Under the pieces are notes generated by a model, which saw only the letters and a program-made list of their open reading frames with translations, made no database searches and had not been told where the DNA came from. Position numbers and translations under genes: made by a program. Of a DNA stretch of 64,000 nucleotides, positions 9,289-18,191 are shown piece after piece. The DNA is from Sphingomonadales bacterium (GTDB lineage: Bacteria > Pseudomonadota > Alphaproteobacteria > Sphingomonadales > Sphingomonadaceae). The stretch is taken from the NCBI GenBank assembly GCA_028868535.1, contig JAGWUH010000001.1:124001-188000 (forward strand). Reading direction: 5' to 3'. Within the stretch, counting starts at the first letter, position 1. Each line of letters starts with the position of its first letter.

Positions 9289-10047
9289 TCAATCCGCGGG
9301 ATGGAGCGCGCCGCGCAGGAACAGCCGCACGTTGTACGCGATCTGCCGGTCCAGATCGGCTGCCATCGTGCGGTCCCAGACGGCAAGCTGGACCGATCCC
9401 TCGATCACCAGGTTGATGAACGCGGTGGCCGCCTGGACCGCGTCGGGGACCGGCTTGCCGGGGCGCAGGCGGCGGCGGAACAGCTCCGCGATATAGCCGA
9501 TCGTCACCTGGGTGGTCTGGTCGAGCATGGTGGCGGCCACCTCCGGCCGGCGGAAGACCTCGGTATAGGCGATGCGCACGAGCCGCAGACCCGAGGGCTT
9601 GCGCACATTCGCCACCCACAGGCGGGCGATGCGCAGCAGGGTTTCCTCGAGATCGTCGCATTCCAGTTCGCGCAACTGCCCGACCGGAATGATCCACTGG
9701 TCGATCGCCAGCTGCAGCGCCGCGCGGAACAACGTCTCCTTGTCGGCATAGCGGGCATAGATCGTGCGCCGCGACATGCCCAGTGCGCCCGAGATCGCCT
9801 CGATCGTGGTCGCCTCGAAGCCGTGCTCGAGGAACAGGTCGAGCGCGTGCTCGAGCAGTTCCTGGTTGCGCAGCTCAATCGTCTCGCGCGACGGGCGCCC
9901 GCGCCCGCGTCCCGGTGGCCGCGCCGGCTTGGCGGCGGGCACCGGGTAGAGCGACGGCGCGCGTGCTTCGGCGGGAAGTTCCGAACGGGCCTTGTCGGTC
10001 ACGCCTGATCCCCGAATACCGCCCGGTTGCGAAAGGACATCGCCCAC
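9289..10047 (-). CDS. TetR/AcrR-family regulator
   Basis: A repressor-type regulator with an unusual N-terminal extension of about 50 basic, proline-rich residues (PARPPGRGRGRPSRET). The TetR DNA-binding domain follows: ALDLFLEHGFEATTIEAISGALGMSRRTIYARYADKETLF. The ligand domain resembles the AefR-like C-terminal type. The start is uncertain: an ATG at 10047 has no ribosome site, while a GTG at 10002 has GGGGAT before it. The gene follows the Rieske oxygenase after 42 bases on the same strand and may be co-transcribed with it. Its ligand is unknown. Confidence 0.85.
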   Translation of the reverse strand: MGDVLSQPGGIRGSGVTDKARSELPAEARAPSLYPVPAAKPARPPGRGRGRPSRETIELRNQELLEHALDLFLEHGFEATTIEAISGALGMSRRTIYARYADKETLFRAALQLAIDQWIIPVGQLRELECDDLEETLLRIARLWVANVRKPSGLRLVRIAYTEVFRRPEVAATMLDQTTQVTIGYIAELFRRRLRPGKPVPDAVQAATAFINLVIEGSVQLAVWDRTMAADLDRQIAYNVRLFLRGALHPAD

Positions 10048-10089
10048 GGCAACGGCATTTGCGCGGCCAAGTCAAGCGCCAGGGCGCTG

Positions 10090-11427
10090 CTAACCCGCCC
10101 TCGACACGTACTTGTCGATGTTGGCGTGGAACTGCGCGACGCAGAATTCCTCCTGCGACAGCGAGATGTGGGTCAGCCCTTCGTTGCGCAGCCCGCGCTG
10201 CTGGCGCTCCATCTGGTCGTAGTCCTGCTGCAGTGCGAGGAAGTAGGGATAGGACCCCTTTTCCTTCACCTCCACCAGCTCCGCGCGGTATTGCTGCCGC
10301 AGGGGTTCGGGCAGCCACATGTAGGCGGTGACGTGCCAAATGCACTTGTTCGGATCACCCGACGGGTGCGGGGTCATCAGGATCGTCGTCGCCTCACCGG
10401 CGCGGATGGTCATGAAGAAGTTGGGAAAGAAGAACCAGCCGCGGCTGTCGCTCATCTGGTCGTCGGTCAATCCGCTGACATCCATGCCTTTGGCGGTCAG
10501 CGTCTGGCGCGTGGCCTTCTGCAGGATCGTGCGCACGGATTCGCCCGCGGGGAAAGCGTAGGTGCCATCGGCCGACAGGTGCGGCGCGATCATAGCCTCG
10601 AACGTCGGCAGCACTTCGGCGACGCTGGGAAACGTCGAGGGCAGACTGCGGATCGCCTCGACCTGCTGTTCGACGCTGCAGACATCGGCGTTCTTGACCT
10701 CGAACGGCGAGCCGGCGGTGCGATGGTCGCCGTAGAAACCCCAGGTGGCGGCAGCCGGTTCGAGATCGATCACCGCCAGCAGTTCCGGATGGACGCCGAG
10801 GATATGATAGCCTTCGGAGAAGGCGTCCATCACCACCTTCCAGTTGCAGTCGAGCTCCTCGCGGACGTCCATGCCCACCGGGGTCATCTCGTCCAGCTTG
10901 TACGGGGCGAGGCCCTCCATGACGTCGCGGGTCATGAACTCGGCGAGCGGCTGGGCGTCGCGGTCGGGGTTGAGGAAGATGAAACCGGCGAAGGTATCGA
11001 CCGGGACTTCAACCAGCGTATGCTCGGCCTTGTCGATATCGGGGACGAGATCGGGGCGGGCGACGGCGAGCAGGCGGCCGTCGAGGCCATAGGTCCACAT
11101 GTGGTACTGGCAGGTGAAGCGGCCGGCGTGGCCCTTGCCTTCGCACAGCGCGTTGCCGCGGTGGCGGCAGGCGTTGACGAAGCCGCGCAGCTTGCCGTCC
11201 TGGCCGCGGGCGACGATCCACGACTGGTCCAACAGGGAATAGACCTTGTAGTCCCCGGAGTTGGGCAATTCGTCAGCCCGGCCGACGATCTGCCAGGTCT
11301 TCATCCAGATCGCGCGGCGCTCCTTCTCCTGCCATTCGGGCGAGTGGTAGCGCTCGGTGCTGATCTTGAGCGGCAGGCGCGCAAAATCGAGATCCGCGAA
11401 ATCCTTGAAGGCGACGGGGCTGTTCAT
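10090..11427 (-). CDS. Rieske non-heme iron oxygenase, alpha subunit (aromatic ring-hydroxylating or demethylating)
   Basis: A 445-residue oxygenase component. The Rieske [2Fe-2S] ligands are C87-x-H89 and C106-x2-H109. The mononuclear iron site shows as D201AFSEGYHILGVH with H208 and H213 as ligands, and D201 as the bridging aspartate. AGGAG precedes the ATG at 11427. No beta subunit, ferredoxin or reductase gene is nearby, so electrons must come from partners encoded elsewhere, or the enzyme is a homo-oligomeric oxygenase. The TetR gene follows it, and a GntR gene lies upstream on the same strand. The substrate cannot be read off; adjacent catabolic operons suggest an aromatic or terpenoid acid. 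Confidence 0.9.
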   Translation of the reverse strand: MNSPVAFKDFADLDFARLPLKISTERYHSPEWQEKERRAIWMKTWQIVGRADELPNSGDYKVYSLLDQSWIVARGQDGKLRGFVNACRHRGNALCEGKGHAGRFTCQYHMWTYGLDGRLLAVARPDLVPDIDKAEHTLVEVPVDTFAGFIFLNPDRDAQPLAEFMTRDVMEGLAPYKLDEMTPVGMDVREELDCNWKVVMDAFSEGYHILGVHPELLAVIDLEPAAATWGFYGDHRTAGSPFEVKNADVCSVEQQVEAIRSLPSTFPSVAEVLPTFEAMIAPHLSADGTYAFPAGESVRTILQKATRQTLTAKGMDVSGLTDDQMSDSRGWFFFPNFFMTIRAGEATTILMTPHPSGDPNKCIWHVTAYMWLPEPLRQQYRAELVEVKEKGSYPYFLALQQDYDQMERQQRGLRNEGLTHISLSQEEFCVAQFHANIDKYVSRAG

Positions 11428-11562
11428 TGGGGGTGCTCCTGCCGGGTTTGACCGATGACATGCATGCGCGGACACCCTCTCCGGGCACCAGGCGGACGCA
11501 GCCATACACCCCATCGGCGAGGGGAGCAAAAGGTAATTGCAGTCTACATTCTCTTTTTTTCG

Positions 11563-12270
11563 TCAGCCGCCTTCCTGCTCGACGAAAGCCATGACGACCG
11601 CACGGTTGTGGCGGTTGGCCTCGAACCGCGCGAGCTCGGGATCGTGGCGCAGGATCGCGTCGATGATCAGGCGGCGACCCGTCTTCCAGCGCGCCAGCCC
11701 TGGCGCGCCGTCGAACAGCTTGCCGAACGGCCGGGTACCCGCAAAGCGCAGGGTGACGCGGGTGAGCAGCTCGAACAGCGGGCGATCGACCATGCGGAAC
11801 AGCAGGTCCTGGAACTCGACTTCGAGCCCGATCAGGTCGGCGTGATCGCCGCCGTCGGCAATGCGGCGGGCGAAGGCGCGCAATTCGTCGAGCAGGGCCG
11901 CGTCGTGGCATTCGGCCGCGGCCGCCGCCAGCTCGTTGAACAGCAGCGAGGTCATGTCCAGCGCCTCCTGCCACGAAGCGGGCCGGCTGCGCATGTACGC
12001 GGCGAGCGAGCGTTCGAGCGACAGCGCATCCGGACGGCGCCCGTAATAGCCGCCGCCAGGACCACGGCGCACCTCGAGCAGGCCTTCATGCTCGAGAATG
12101 CGCGCCGCCTGCTGGATGGTGACGATGCCGACGCCCAGCAGCCGCGCGAGTTCGGGCAACTGGCCGATCGATTCCCCTTCGGGAATGGCGAAGATGCGTT
12201 CGCGCAGCGCCTCGACCGTGGCGGGGACGAGGTTGCGACGCGACGCGGAAGCAGCGGGAGCAGCGGACAT
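11563..12270 (-). CDS. GntR/FadR-family regulator with FCD domain
   Basis: A 235-residue regulator. The N-terminal winged helix includes LPELARLLGVGIVTIQQAARILEHEGLLEVRRGPGGGYY. The C-terminal all-helical FCD domain (DLIGLEVEFQDLLFRMVDRPLFELL, then the ANRHNR region) binds metal and small carboxylates in this family. The gene is divergent from the aldehyde dehydrogenase operon across 127 bases and lies upstream of the Rieske gene on the same strand. It is therefore the best candidate regulator for both flanks. No good Shine-Dalgarno precedes its ATG. Confidence 0.9.
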   Translation of the reverse strand: MSAAPAASASRRNLVPATVEALRERIFAIPEGESIGQLPELARLLGVGIVTIQQAARILEHEGLLEVRRGPGGGYYGRRPDALSLERSLAAYMRSRPASWQEALDMTSLLFNELAAAAAECHDAALLDELRAFARRIADGGDHADLIGLEVEFQDLLFRMVDRPLFELLTRVTLRFAGTRPFGKLFDGAPGLARWKTGRRLIIDAILRHDPELARFEANRHNRAVVMAFVEQEGG

Positions 12271-12289
12271 ACCGATTAAATACGCCTGT

Positions 12290-12318
12290 TTTTGCCGATC
12301 ATCCAGTCAATTTTGCCG
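12290..12318. promoter_or_regulatory. Direct repeat TTTTGCCG in the GntR/aldehyde dehydrogenase spacer
   Basis: TTTTGCCG occurs at 12290-12297 and again at 12311-12318, spaced 21 bases, two helical turns. It lies in the most AT-rich part of the divergent promoter region. A third related element, inverted and imperfect, overlaps 12323-12331. It is a plausible binding region for the adjacent GntR protein, with no independent proof. Confidence 0.35.
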
Positions 12319-12397
12319 CTTGCGGCGCAAATAATACGCGCATAATGTCGCCCGCGACTCGCGCCGGATCGCCGGCGGATCGTTTGGAGAGGCATCG

Positions 12398-13876
12398 ATG
12401 GCTTTCACGCATCCGGACGCCGGCACCCTGCCGCAAAACCCCCTGTTCATCGGCGGAAAGCCGGAAACGCAGGGCAGCGGCGAGCGGCTCGCGCATATCT
12501 ATCCCGGCACCGGCCGCGTGACCGGCGAACTGCGCATGGCCTCCCCCGCCGATGTCGACCGCGCGGTGGCGGCGGCGCAAGCGGCGTTCCCCGCCTGGCG
12601 CGCGATGCCCGGTGACAAGCGTCGCGACCTGATGTTCAGGCTGGCGGCACTGATCGAGGCCCGGATGATGGACTTCGTCCCCGGCCTCGTCGGCGAGAAC
12701 GGCTCGATCGCGATGGCCGCGCCTTACATGCCGATGGATGCCGCGCAGAAGTTCCGCTATTTCGGCGGCTGGGCCGACAAGATCCACGGCCGCACCGTGC
12801 CGATGTGGGGCGGACCGGCGCACGACTATGTTTCCTATGAACCTTATGGCGTGATCGGGGTGATCGTGCCGTGGAACGGCCCGCTGTTCGCGGCAACGAT
12901 GTGCATGGCCCCGGCGCTGGCTGCCGGCAACTGCGTCGTCCTGAAGTCGCCCGACCTGGCGCCCTACAGCGTGATGAAGCTGGTCGAGATCATCCATGAG
13001 GCCGGCTTCCCCGACGGCGTCGTCAACCTGGTTACCGGCGGCGCCGACGTCGGCGATGCGATGGTCGCGCACCCGGGCATCGGCAAGATCCAGTTCATCG
13101 GCTCGGGGGCGACCGCGCGCAAGGTGCTGGCCCGCGCGTCGGAGACGCTGAAGCCGTGCGGCCTGGAGCTGGGCGGCAAATCCGCGGTGATCGTGTTCGA
13201 CGATGCCGATCTGCAGGGCGCGGCCAAGCGCGGGCTGACCGGCGCGGTCTCGGCCAACGGCCAGGGCTGCGTCAACGGCACCCGGCTGCTGGTGCAGCGC
13301 GGGGTCTATGACCAGTACCTGGCGATGCTGGGAGCGATGGCCGGCTACATCCAGGTCGGCGACCCGTTCGACCAGAAGACGACTATGGGCCCGGTGATCT
13401 CCGAGACGGCGATGAACCGCATCCTCGGCATGGTGACGCGCGGCGTCGATGGCGGCGCCAGGCTGGTCTGCGGCGGCCAGCGCCTGGGCGGCGACCACGG
13501 CGAGGGCTACTTCCTGCCGGTCACAGTGCTGGCCGATGTCGCCAACGACAGCGAGATCGCGCAGAACGAAGTGTTCGGACCGGTGCTGGTCGTCACCCCG
13601 TTCGACACCGAGGAGGAGGCGATCGCGCTGGCCAACGGCACCGACTATGGCCTGGGCGCCTATGTCCACACGCAGAACCTGCGCCGCGCGCACCACGTGA
13701 CGAAGGAACTGCAGGCCGGGCAGATCCACGTCAACGGCTCGGGCGAGGCGATGCAGCCCAACGTGCCGTTCGGCGGCTGGAAGCATTCGGGCCACGGCCG
13801 GCTCGGCGGGATCGAGGGCCTGCAGGAGTTCCTGCAGCCGAAGAACATCTGGATGAACCTGGCGGCGGAGGGCTGA
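12398..13876 (+). CDS. NAD(P)-dependent aldehyde dehydrogenase
   Basis: A 492-residue enzyme oxidising an aldehyde to its acid. The family's key residues are present: N160 in VPWN, the general base E257 in LELGGK, and the nucleophile C291 in ANGQGC. GGAGAGG lies before the ATG. It is the first gene of a five-gene plus-strand operon (aldehyde dehydrogenase, CMD-like protein, SDR, HIBADH-like, SDR) with short spacings or overlaps, divergent from the GntR regulator. The substrate is unknown. The company of alcohol-oxidising SDRs suggests stepwise oxidation of an alcohol to an acid. Confidence 0.93.
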   Translation: MAFTHPDAGTLPQNPLFIGGKPETQGSGERLAHIYPGTGRVTGELRMASPADVDRAVAAAQAAFPAWRAMPGDKRRDLMFRLAALIEARMMDFVPGLVGENGSIAMAAPYMPMDAAQKFRYFGGWADKIHGRTVPMWGGPAHDYVSYEPYGVIGVIVPWNGPLFAATMCMAPALAAGNCVVLKSPDLAPYSVMKLVEIIHEAGFPDGVVNLVTGGADVGDAMVAHPGIGKIQFIGSGATARKVLARASETLKPCGLELGGKSAVIVFDDADLQGAAKRGLTGAVSANGQGCVNGTRLLVQRGVYDQYLAMLGAMAGYIQVGDPFDQKTTMGPVISETAMNRILGMVTRGVDGGARLVCGGQRLGGDHGEGYFLPVTVLADVANDSEIAQNEVFGPVLVVTPFDTEEEAIALANGTDYGLGAYVHTQNLRRAHHVTKELQAGQIHVNGSGEAMQPNVPFGGWKHSGHGRLGGIEGLQEFLQPKNIWMNLAAEG

Positions 13877-13880
13877 ACCG

Positions 13881-14696
13881 ATGGCGATGCTGGACCCGCA
13901 GGACCGATCCGCGCGCGGCGCGGCGTTGCAGGCGAAGATCTATGGCGCGGCGCCGGCCGAGCCCCGGACGCCCTGGCAGGAATCGGTGCGCGATTTCGTC
14001 TATGCCGAATGCTGGAGCCGGCCGGGGTTGGACTTGCGCACGCGCTTGCTGATCGCGCTGGCCGGATCGGCGTTGTTCGCGTTTCCGCAGGAGACGATCG
14101 ACGGTGTCGTCAAGGGTGCGCTGATCACCGGCGAGCTGACGCTGGGCGAACTGCGCGAGGTGGCGCTGCATCTTTCGGTCTATGGCGGCTGGGGACGCGG
14201 CGGCCTGATCGACAGCGCCGCCACGCGGGTGGCGGCCGAACTGGGGCTGCCGCCGGCCGAATGCGCGCCGATCCGCGCCGCGCCGTGGGACCCGGAGGAA
14301 CGGACCCGCCAGGGCATGGCCGAGTTCGTCAACGTCATGACCTTCTCCGGCGGCCCGTCGGTCACGCCTTACCTCGAAGGCATCAACAACTTCGTGTTCG
14401 GCGAGATGTGGTGCCGCTACGGCGGTCTCGACCAGCGCTCGCGCCGCTGGCTGACGTTGGTCGGCGTGTGTGAATCGACCGCCGAAGTGCCGATGAAGAG
14501 CCACATTCACGCGGCGATGGCGAGCGGCAACTGCCAACCCTCCGAACTGCAGGAATTCGTGCTGGCCTTCGGCCTGTGCGCCGGATGGCCCCGCGCCTCG
14601 GTGGTGCAGAGCATCGTCTTCGAGCAGATCCGCAATATCGAAAACGGATGGCCATGGTCGGGAGAGCCGGCCAGGACTCCCGGGGGGGCCGCGTGA
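13881..14696 (+). CDS. Carboxymuconolactone decarboxylase-family protein, two-domain
   Basis: A 271-residue protein with two repeats of the AhpD/CMD helical fold: residues about 45-110 (LDLRTRLLIALAGSA to EVALHLSVYGGWGR) and 170-250 (LDQRSRRWLTLVGVC to EFVLAFGLCAGWPRA). The C-x-x-C redox pair of AhpD is absent, so a peroxidase role is unlikely. Such proteins in catabolic operons act as lactone decarboxylases, hydrolases or cyclases on acid intermediates. GGAGGG precedes the ATG, four bases after the aldehyde dehydrogenase stop. Its stop overlaps the next start (TGATG). The exact reaction is not known. Confidence 0.85.
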   Translation: MAMLDPQDRSARGAALQAKIYGAAPAEPRTPWQESVRDFVYAECWSRPGLDLRTRLLIALAGSALFAFPQETIDGVVKGALITGELTLGELREVALHLSVYGGWGRGGLIDSAATRVAAELGLPPAECAPIRAAPWDPEERTRQGMAEFVNVMTFSGGPSVTPYLEGINNFVFGEMWCRYGGLDQRSRRWLTLVGVCESTAEVPMKSHIHAAMASGNCQPSELQEFVLAFGLCAGWPRASVVQSIVFEQIRNIENGWPWSGEPARTPGGAA

Positions 14697-15451
14697 TGGC
14701 ACAGATCATAGACATGAAGGGCAAGGTCGCACTGGTCACCGGCGCGGCATCGGGGCTTGGCCGGGCAACGGCGTTGCGGTTGGCCGAGGCCGGCGCCGCG
14801 CTCGCACTGGTCGATGTCAACGCCGCCGGGCTCGAGGAGACGGCGGAGATGGTGTCCGGCGTCGAGGTGCTGCGCCACGTCGCCAACCTCGCGGATGCCG
14901 ACGCCTGCGCCGGTTCGGTCCACGCCGCGGTCAGCACGCTGGGCCGGCTCGATGCGCTGTGCAACATCGCCGGCGTCATCAAGATGGCGCACAGCCACGA
15001 GATGCCGCGAGCCGATTTCCAGCTGACGATGGCGATCAACCTGCACGCGCCCTGGTACCTGTCGCAGGAGGCGATCCCGCACCTGCTCGACAGCCACGGC
15101 GCGATCGTCAACTGCGCCTCCTCGGCCGCGTTCATTGGCGAGGCCTATGCCGCCGCCTATTGCGCGACCAAGGCCGGGATCGTGAACATGACCAAGGCGA
15201 TGGCGATGGAGTACGTGCGCAAGCCGATCCGCATCAATGCGGTGGCGCCGGGCGGAATGATGACCGGCATCGCCAACGGCATGACCTTCCCGCGCGAGCC
15301 CGAGACCGACCTGATCGCACGCTTTTCGGGCCTGCGCGGATTGGTCGACGTGGAGGACGTGGCGGAGGCGATCGCGATGCTCGCCTCGCCGGCCGGGCGC
15401 TCGTACCACGGCGCCTGCATCAACATCGACGCCGGGATCACCGCAGGATGA
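14696..15451 (+). CDS. Short-chain dehydrogenase/reductase (SDR) 1
   Basis: A 251-residue classical SDR. The cofactor loop TGAASGLG is at residues 16-23, an NIAG motif near 91, and the catalytic Y-x3-K in YCATK near 154. The C-terminus INIDAGITAG is typical of dehydrogenases of this fold. The start overlaps the previous stop by one base and its own stop overlaps the next start (ATGA), so translation is coupled through the operon. It probably oxidises a hydroxy intermediate with NAD(P). Confidence 0.9.
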   Translation: MAQIIDMKGKVALVTGAASGLGRATALRLAEAGAALALVDVNAAGLEETAEMVSGVEVLRHVANLADADACAGSVHAAVSTLGRLDALCNIAGVIKMAHSHEMPRADFQLTMAINLHAPWYLSQEAIPHLLDSHGAIVNCASSAAFIGEAYAAAYCATKAGIVNMTKAMAMEYVRKPIRINAVAPGGMMTGIANGMTFPREPETDLIARFSGLRGLVDVEDVAEAIAMLASPAGRSYHGACINIDAGITAG

Positions 15452-16275
15452 GCAGCCAGCCACCAAAGGGCATCGGCTTCATCGGCCTCGGCTCGCAGGG
15501 GGGACCGATGGCGCACCGCATCGTCGATGCGGGCATGCCGCTGGTGGTCTGGGCCCGCCGTCCGGAAGTCCTCGCCGCCTACACCGACAAGGGCGCGGTC
15601 GCAGCCGCAACGGTGGCGGAGTTGGGCGCGCAATGCCGGCATGTCGGCGTCTGCGTGGTCAACGATGCCGACGTGCTGGGCATCTGCGACCAGCTGATCC
15701 CGGCCATGCCCGCGGGCGGGGTCATCGCCATCCATTCGACGGTCCTGCCCGAAACCGTGGTCGAACTCGAGCGGCGCTGCGCCGAGGCGGGGCTGCAACT
15801 GGTCGATGCTCCCGTCAGCGGCGGCGAGCCGGCAGCCAGGGCCGGAGTCCTCACCGTGATGTGCGGCGGCGAGGCCGGGGCCTTTGCCGCGGCGCGGCCG
15901 GTGTTCGACACGTTCGGCAAGATGGTCGTCCTGCTCGGTGCCGCCGGGGCGGGACAGCGCGCGAAGATCGTCAACAACGCGCTGCTGTCGGCGCATATCG
16001 GCATTGCCTGGTCGGCGCTGGGCGCGGCGGCGCAGCTCGACATCGACAAGGCGGCGCTGGCCGAACTTATCAAGGAGTCGAGCGGGCGCAGCTTCGGCTT
16101 CGAGGTCGCGGCACGGCTGCCGGCGCCGCAGGCATTCGAGCACGGCGCCCGTTTGCTCCACAAGGACATCGAACTGCTGAAGACAATCCTGCCGGGCGAC
16201 CCCGGCGTGACGGCGCTGTGGAACGCAGGCGGGGAATTCCTGCTGGCGGCGACGGGCGCGGACAACAAGGAGTAA
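15448..16275 (+). CDS. NAD(P)-dependent oxidoreductase, 3-hydroxyisobutyrate dehydrogenase family
   Basis: A 275-residue beta-hydroxyacid dehydrogenase. The Rossmann motif GFIGLGSQGGPMA is at residues 9-21, DAPVSGGEPAA near 125 is the substrate signature, and the catalytic Lys is in GQRAKIVNNALL near 173. The family oxidises 3-hydroxyisobutyrate, tartronate semialdehyde and related acids. It overlaps SDR 1 by four bases and is followed after five bases by SDR 2. The exact substrate is open. Confidence 0.9.
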   Translation: MSSQPPKGIGFIGLGSQGGPMAHRIVDAGMPLVVWARRPEVLAAYTDKGAVAAATVAELGAQCRHVGVCVVNDADVLGICDQLIPAMPAGGVIAIHSTVLPETVVELERRCAEAGLQLVDAPVSGGEPAARAGVLTVMCGGEAGAFAAARPVFDTFGKMVVLLGAAGAGQRAKIVNNALLSAHIGIAWSALGAAAQLDIDKAALAELIKESSGRSFGFEVAARLPAPQAFEHGARLLHKDIELLKTILPGDPGVTALWNAGGEFLLAATGADNKE

Positions 16276-16280
16276 CGACA

Positions 16281-17066
16281 ATGGCATTCTCGCTCGACCA
16301 GTTCCGCCTCGATGGCAAGGTGGCGGTCGTCACCGGCGCCGGCGGGCGTGGCAATTCGATCGGCCGCGCCTATGCGCTGGGGCTGGCACGGGCCGGGGCG
16401 GCGGTGGTGGTCGCCGATCTCAACGGCGACGGCGCGCAGGCGGTGGCGGACGAGATCGTCGCCGCCGGCGGCAAGGCGATCGGCGTCAGGGTGGACGTCG
16501 CCGACGAGGCCTCGACGCTGGCGATGGGCAAGGTCGCGGTCGAGGCGTTCGGCGGCGTCGACATTCTCGTCAACAATGCCGCGCTGATGGTCGATATCTC
16601 CTACGACAACTGCGAGACCGTGTCGCTGGACGCCTGGAACAAGGCCTTCGCGGTGAACCTCAACGGCGCGCTGCTCTGTGCCCGTGCGGTGCTGCCGTCG
16701 ATGCGCGAGCGTGGCGGGGGTCGGATTGTCAACCAGGTTTCCGGCGGCGCGTTTCCGGCAACCGGGCTCTACGGCATCACCAAGCTGGCGCTGGTCGGGC
16801 TGACCACCAGCCTCGCCAAGCAGTTCGGCAAGGAAGGGGTGACCTGCAACGCCATCGCGCCGGGCAACGTCACTTCAGACGCCGGCAAGTTGCTGGTGCC
16901 CGACGACTCGCCGTTCATCCAGTTCCTGCAGATGAGCTGCGCGACGAAGCCGCGCGGCGAGCCGGACGAGTTGGTGGGGACGCTGCTGCTGCTGTGCTCC
17001 CCGGCCGGGGAATGGATCACCGGGCAGACCATCCACGTCGACGGCGGCTGGGTGCTGCGGCCTTGA
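16281..17066 (+). CDS. Short-chain dehydrogenase/reductase (SDR) 2
   Basis: A 261-residue classical SDR and last gene of the aldehyde dehydrogenase operon. The cofactor loop has the longer form TGAGGRGNSIG (residues 18-28), with NNAA near 96 and YGITK as the catalytic Y-x3-K. A GGAG lies before the ATG at 16281. It ends only four bases from the end of the convergent RES toxin gene, leaving no room for a separate terminator. Confidence 0.9.
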   Translation: MAFSLDQFRLDGKVAVVTGAGGRGNSIGRAYALGLARAGAAVVVADLNGDGAQAVADEIVAAGGKAIGVRVDVADEASTLAMGKVAVEAFGGVDILVNNAALMVDISYDNCETVSLDAWNKAFAVNLNGALLCARAVLPSMRERGGGRIVNQVSGGAFPATGLYGITKLALVGLTTSLAKQFGKEGVTCNAIAPGNVTSDAGKLLVPDDSPFIQFLQMSCATKPRGEPDELVGTLLLLCSPAGEWITGQTIHVDGGWVLRP

Positions 17067-17070
17067 TCGG

Positions 17071-17793
17071 TTAGAGGTCGAGGCCGAAGCCTGCCAGCGT
17101 GAACTCCAGCCGGCCGGCGTGGGGCAGCGCGGCGAGGACGACCAGCCGACCCTGCTCGTAACGCAAATGCCAGGTCTTGCCGTGGCGCGGTTTGCGTTCC
17201 GCGAACGCGGCGGGATCGAGCACGACGAGGTTGCAGCCGGCGCGATCGCGCGCAGATCGGGTGCGCAGCGCCTGCGTCTGCGCGGCCCGCGCGGCGGTCG
17301 TCAGGTCCTGGCAGGCGCGGTAGTCCTCGGGGTCGGTCCATTCGGCCTCGCGCGCGGCGAACGGCGCCTCGGTCAGGTCGAGCGTGCGATCCGAAGCGAT
17401 GGCCACCGAAAAGCTGGAGTGCTCGATCGTTGTCGACGGCGGGGCAAAGCCGGGCGAACGCGCGACGAAGCGCAGGCGCCAGTAGGCGGCTTCGGCGATC
17501 GCGGTGGCCTCGCGCTCGCTGGCGTAGAAGATGCCGGGGCGCTCGTCGGCGCGACGGAAGCGGCTGGCGAGGCGGTGGCCATAGCGGAACGGCGAGGCGA
17601 GCAGGTAATCGAGCCCGCGCGCGGCGGCGGGAAGCTGCGGCTTGACCTCGTCTGCCAACGTTTCGAGCAGTTCCTGCTCGGCAAGGTCGCTGGCCAGCCG
17701 GTTGGTCGAGATCCGGTGCTGCGCCTCGACCAGGCGCCAGACGCGGCCACGATACCGGCGGTGCTCAGACGCGAGCGCGGTAGAAGTCCACAT
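17071..17793 (-). CDS. RES-domain toxin of a toxin-antitoxin pair
   Basis: A 240-residue RES-family protein. The WRL-start, the ISTNRLASD region, RPGIFYASEREATAIAEAAYWR with the conserved Arg and Glu, and the later LDLTE are visible. RES toxins (MbcT, ParT type) deplete NAD or ADP-ribosylate a target. The start at 17793 lies within the antitoxin gene (29-base overlap), as usual for these modules. At 240 residues it is longer than minimal RES toxins, with an extended N-terminus. The function is inferred from family and pairing. Confidence 0.85.
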   Translation of the reverse strand: MWTSTALASEHRRYRGRVWRLVEAQHRISTNRLASDLAEQELLETLADEVKPQLPAAARGLDYLLASPFRYGHRLASRFRRADERPGIFYASEREATAIAEAAYWRLRFVARSPGFAPPSTTIEHSSFSVAIASDRTLDLTEAPFAAREAEWTDPEDYRACQDLTTAARAAQTQALRTRSARDRAGCNLVVLDPAAFAERKPRHGKTWHLRYEQGRLVVLAALPHAGRLEFTLAGFGLDL

Positions 17794-18154
17794 AGTCGCA
17801 GACCTCGATCAGGCCGCGCATCGTGGCGATGCGGTCGAGCGGGCGAGCGTCGAGATCGCGGTTGACCGTCGCCAGCCATTGCCTGGCGGCGGCATCGTCA
17901 CTGCCGAGCAGGGCGTCGAGGCTGCGGAACAGGCGCAGCAGGAACTGGCCGGCCTCGAACGACTTCGACGCCGGGTCGAGGCTGGCGGTGCCGGCATGGA
18001 GTCGCGAGACGGTGGCCGGCGACACGCCGAGGACCTGCGCCAGCCGCGCGTTGCTGAGGCCCCAGAGCTGGGCGATGCGGGCGACCGCGCGGGTCAGGAC
18101 CGAGGCCCGGTCGGCGCTGGAATCAGGGCTGACGGAACGGGGACGGGCAACCAT
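17765..18154 (-). CDS. Xre/MbcA/ParS-family antitoxin
   Basis: A 129-residue antitoxin. The Xre-like helix-turn-helix is at residues 33-54 (LSNARLAQVLGVSPATVSRLHAG). The C-terminal toxin-binding domain (LFRSLDALLGSDDAAARQWL, then LIEVCDYVDFYRARV) matches the family that plugs RES toxins. AAGGAT sits before the ATG. It overlaps the toxin gene. A perfect palindrome lies 38-51 bases upstream and probably serves autoregulation. Confidence 0.87.
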   Translation of the reverse strand: MVARPRSVSPDSSADRASVLTRAVARIAQLWGLSNARLAQVLGVSPATVSRLHAGTASLDPASKSFEAGQFLLRLFRSLDALLGSDDAAARQWLATVNRDLDARPLDRIATMRGLIEVCDYVDFYRARV

Positions 18155-18191
18155 CGGGCGATCCTTTCACCTGCAACATATAGCATCCACT

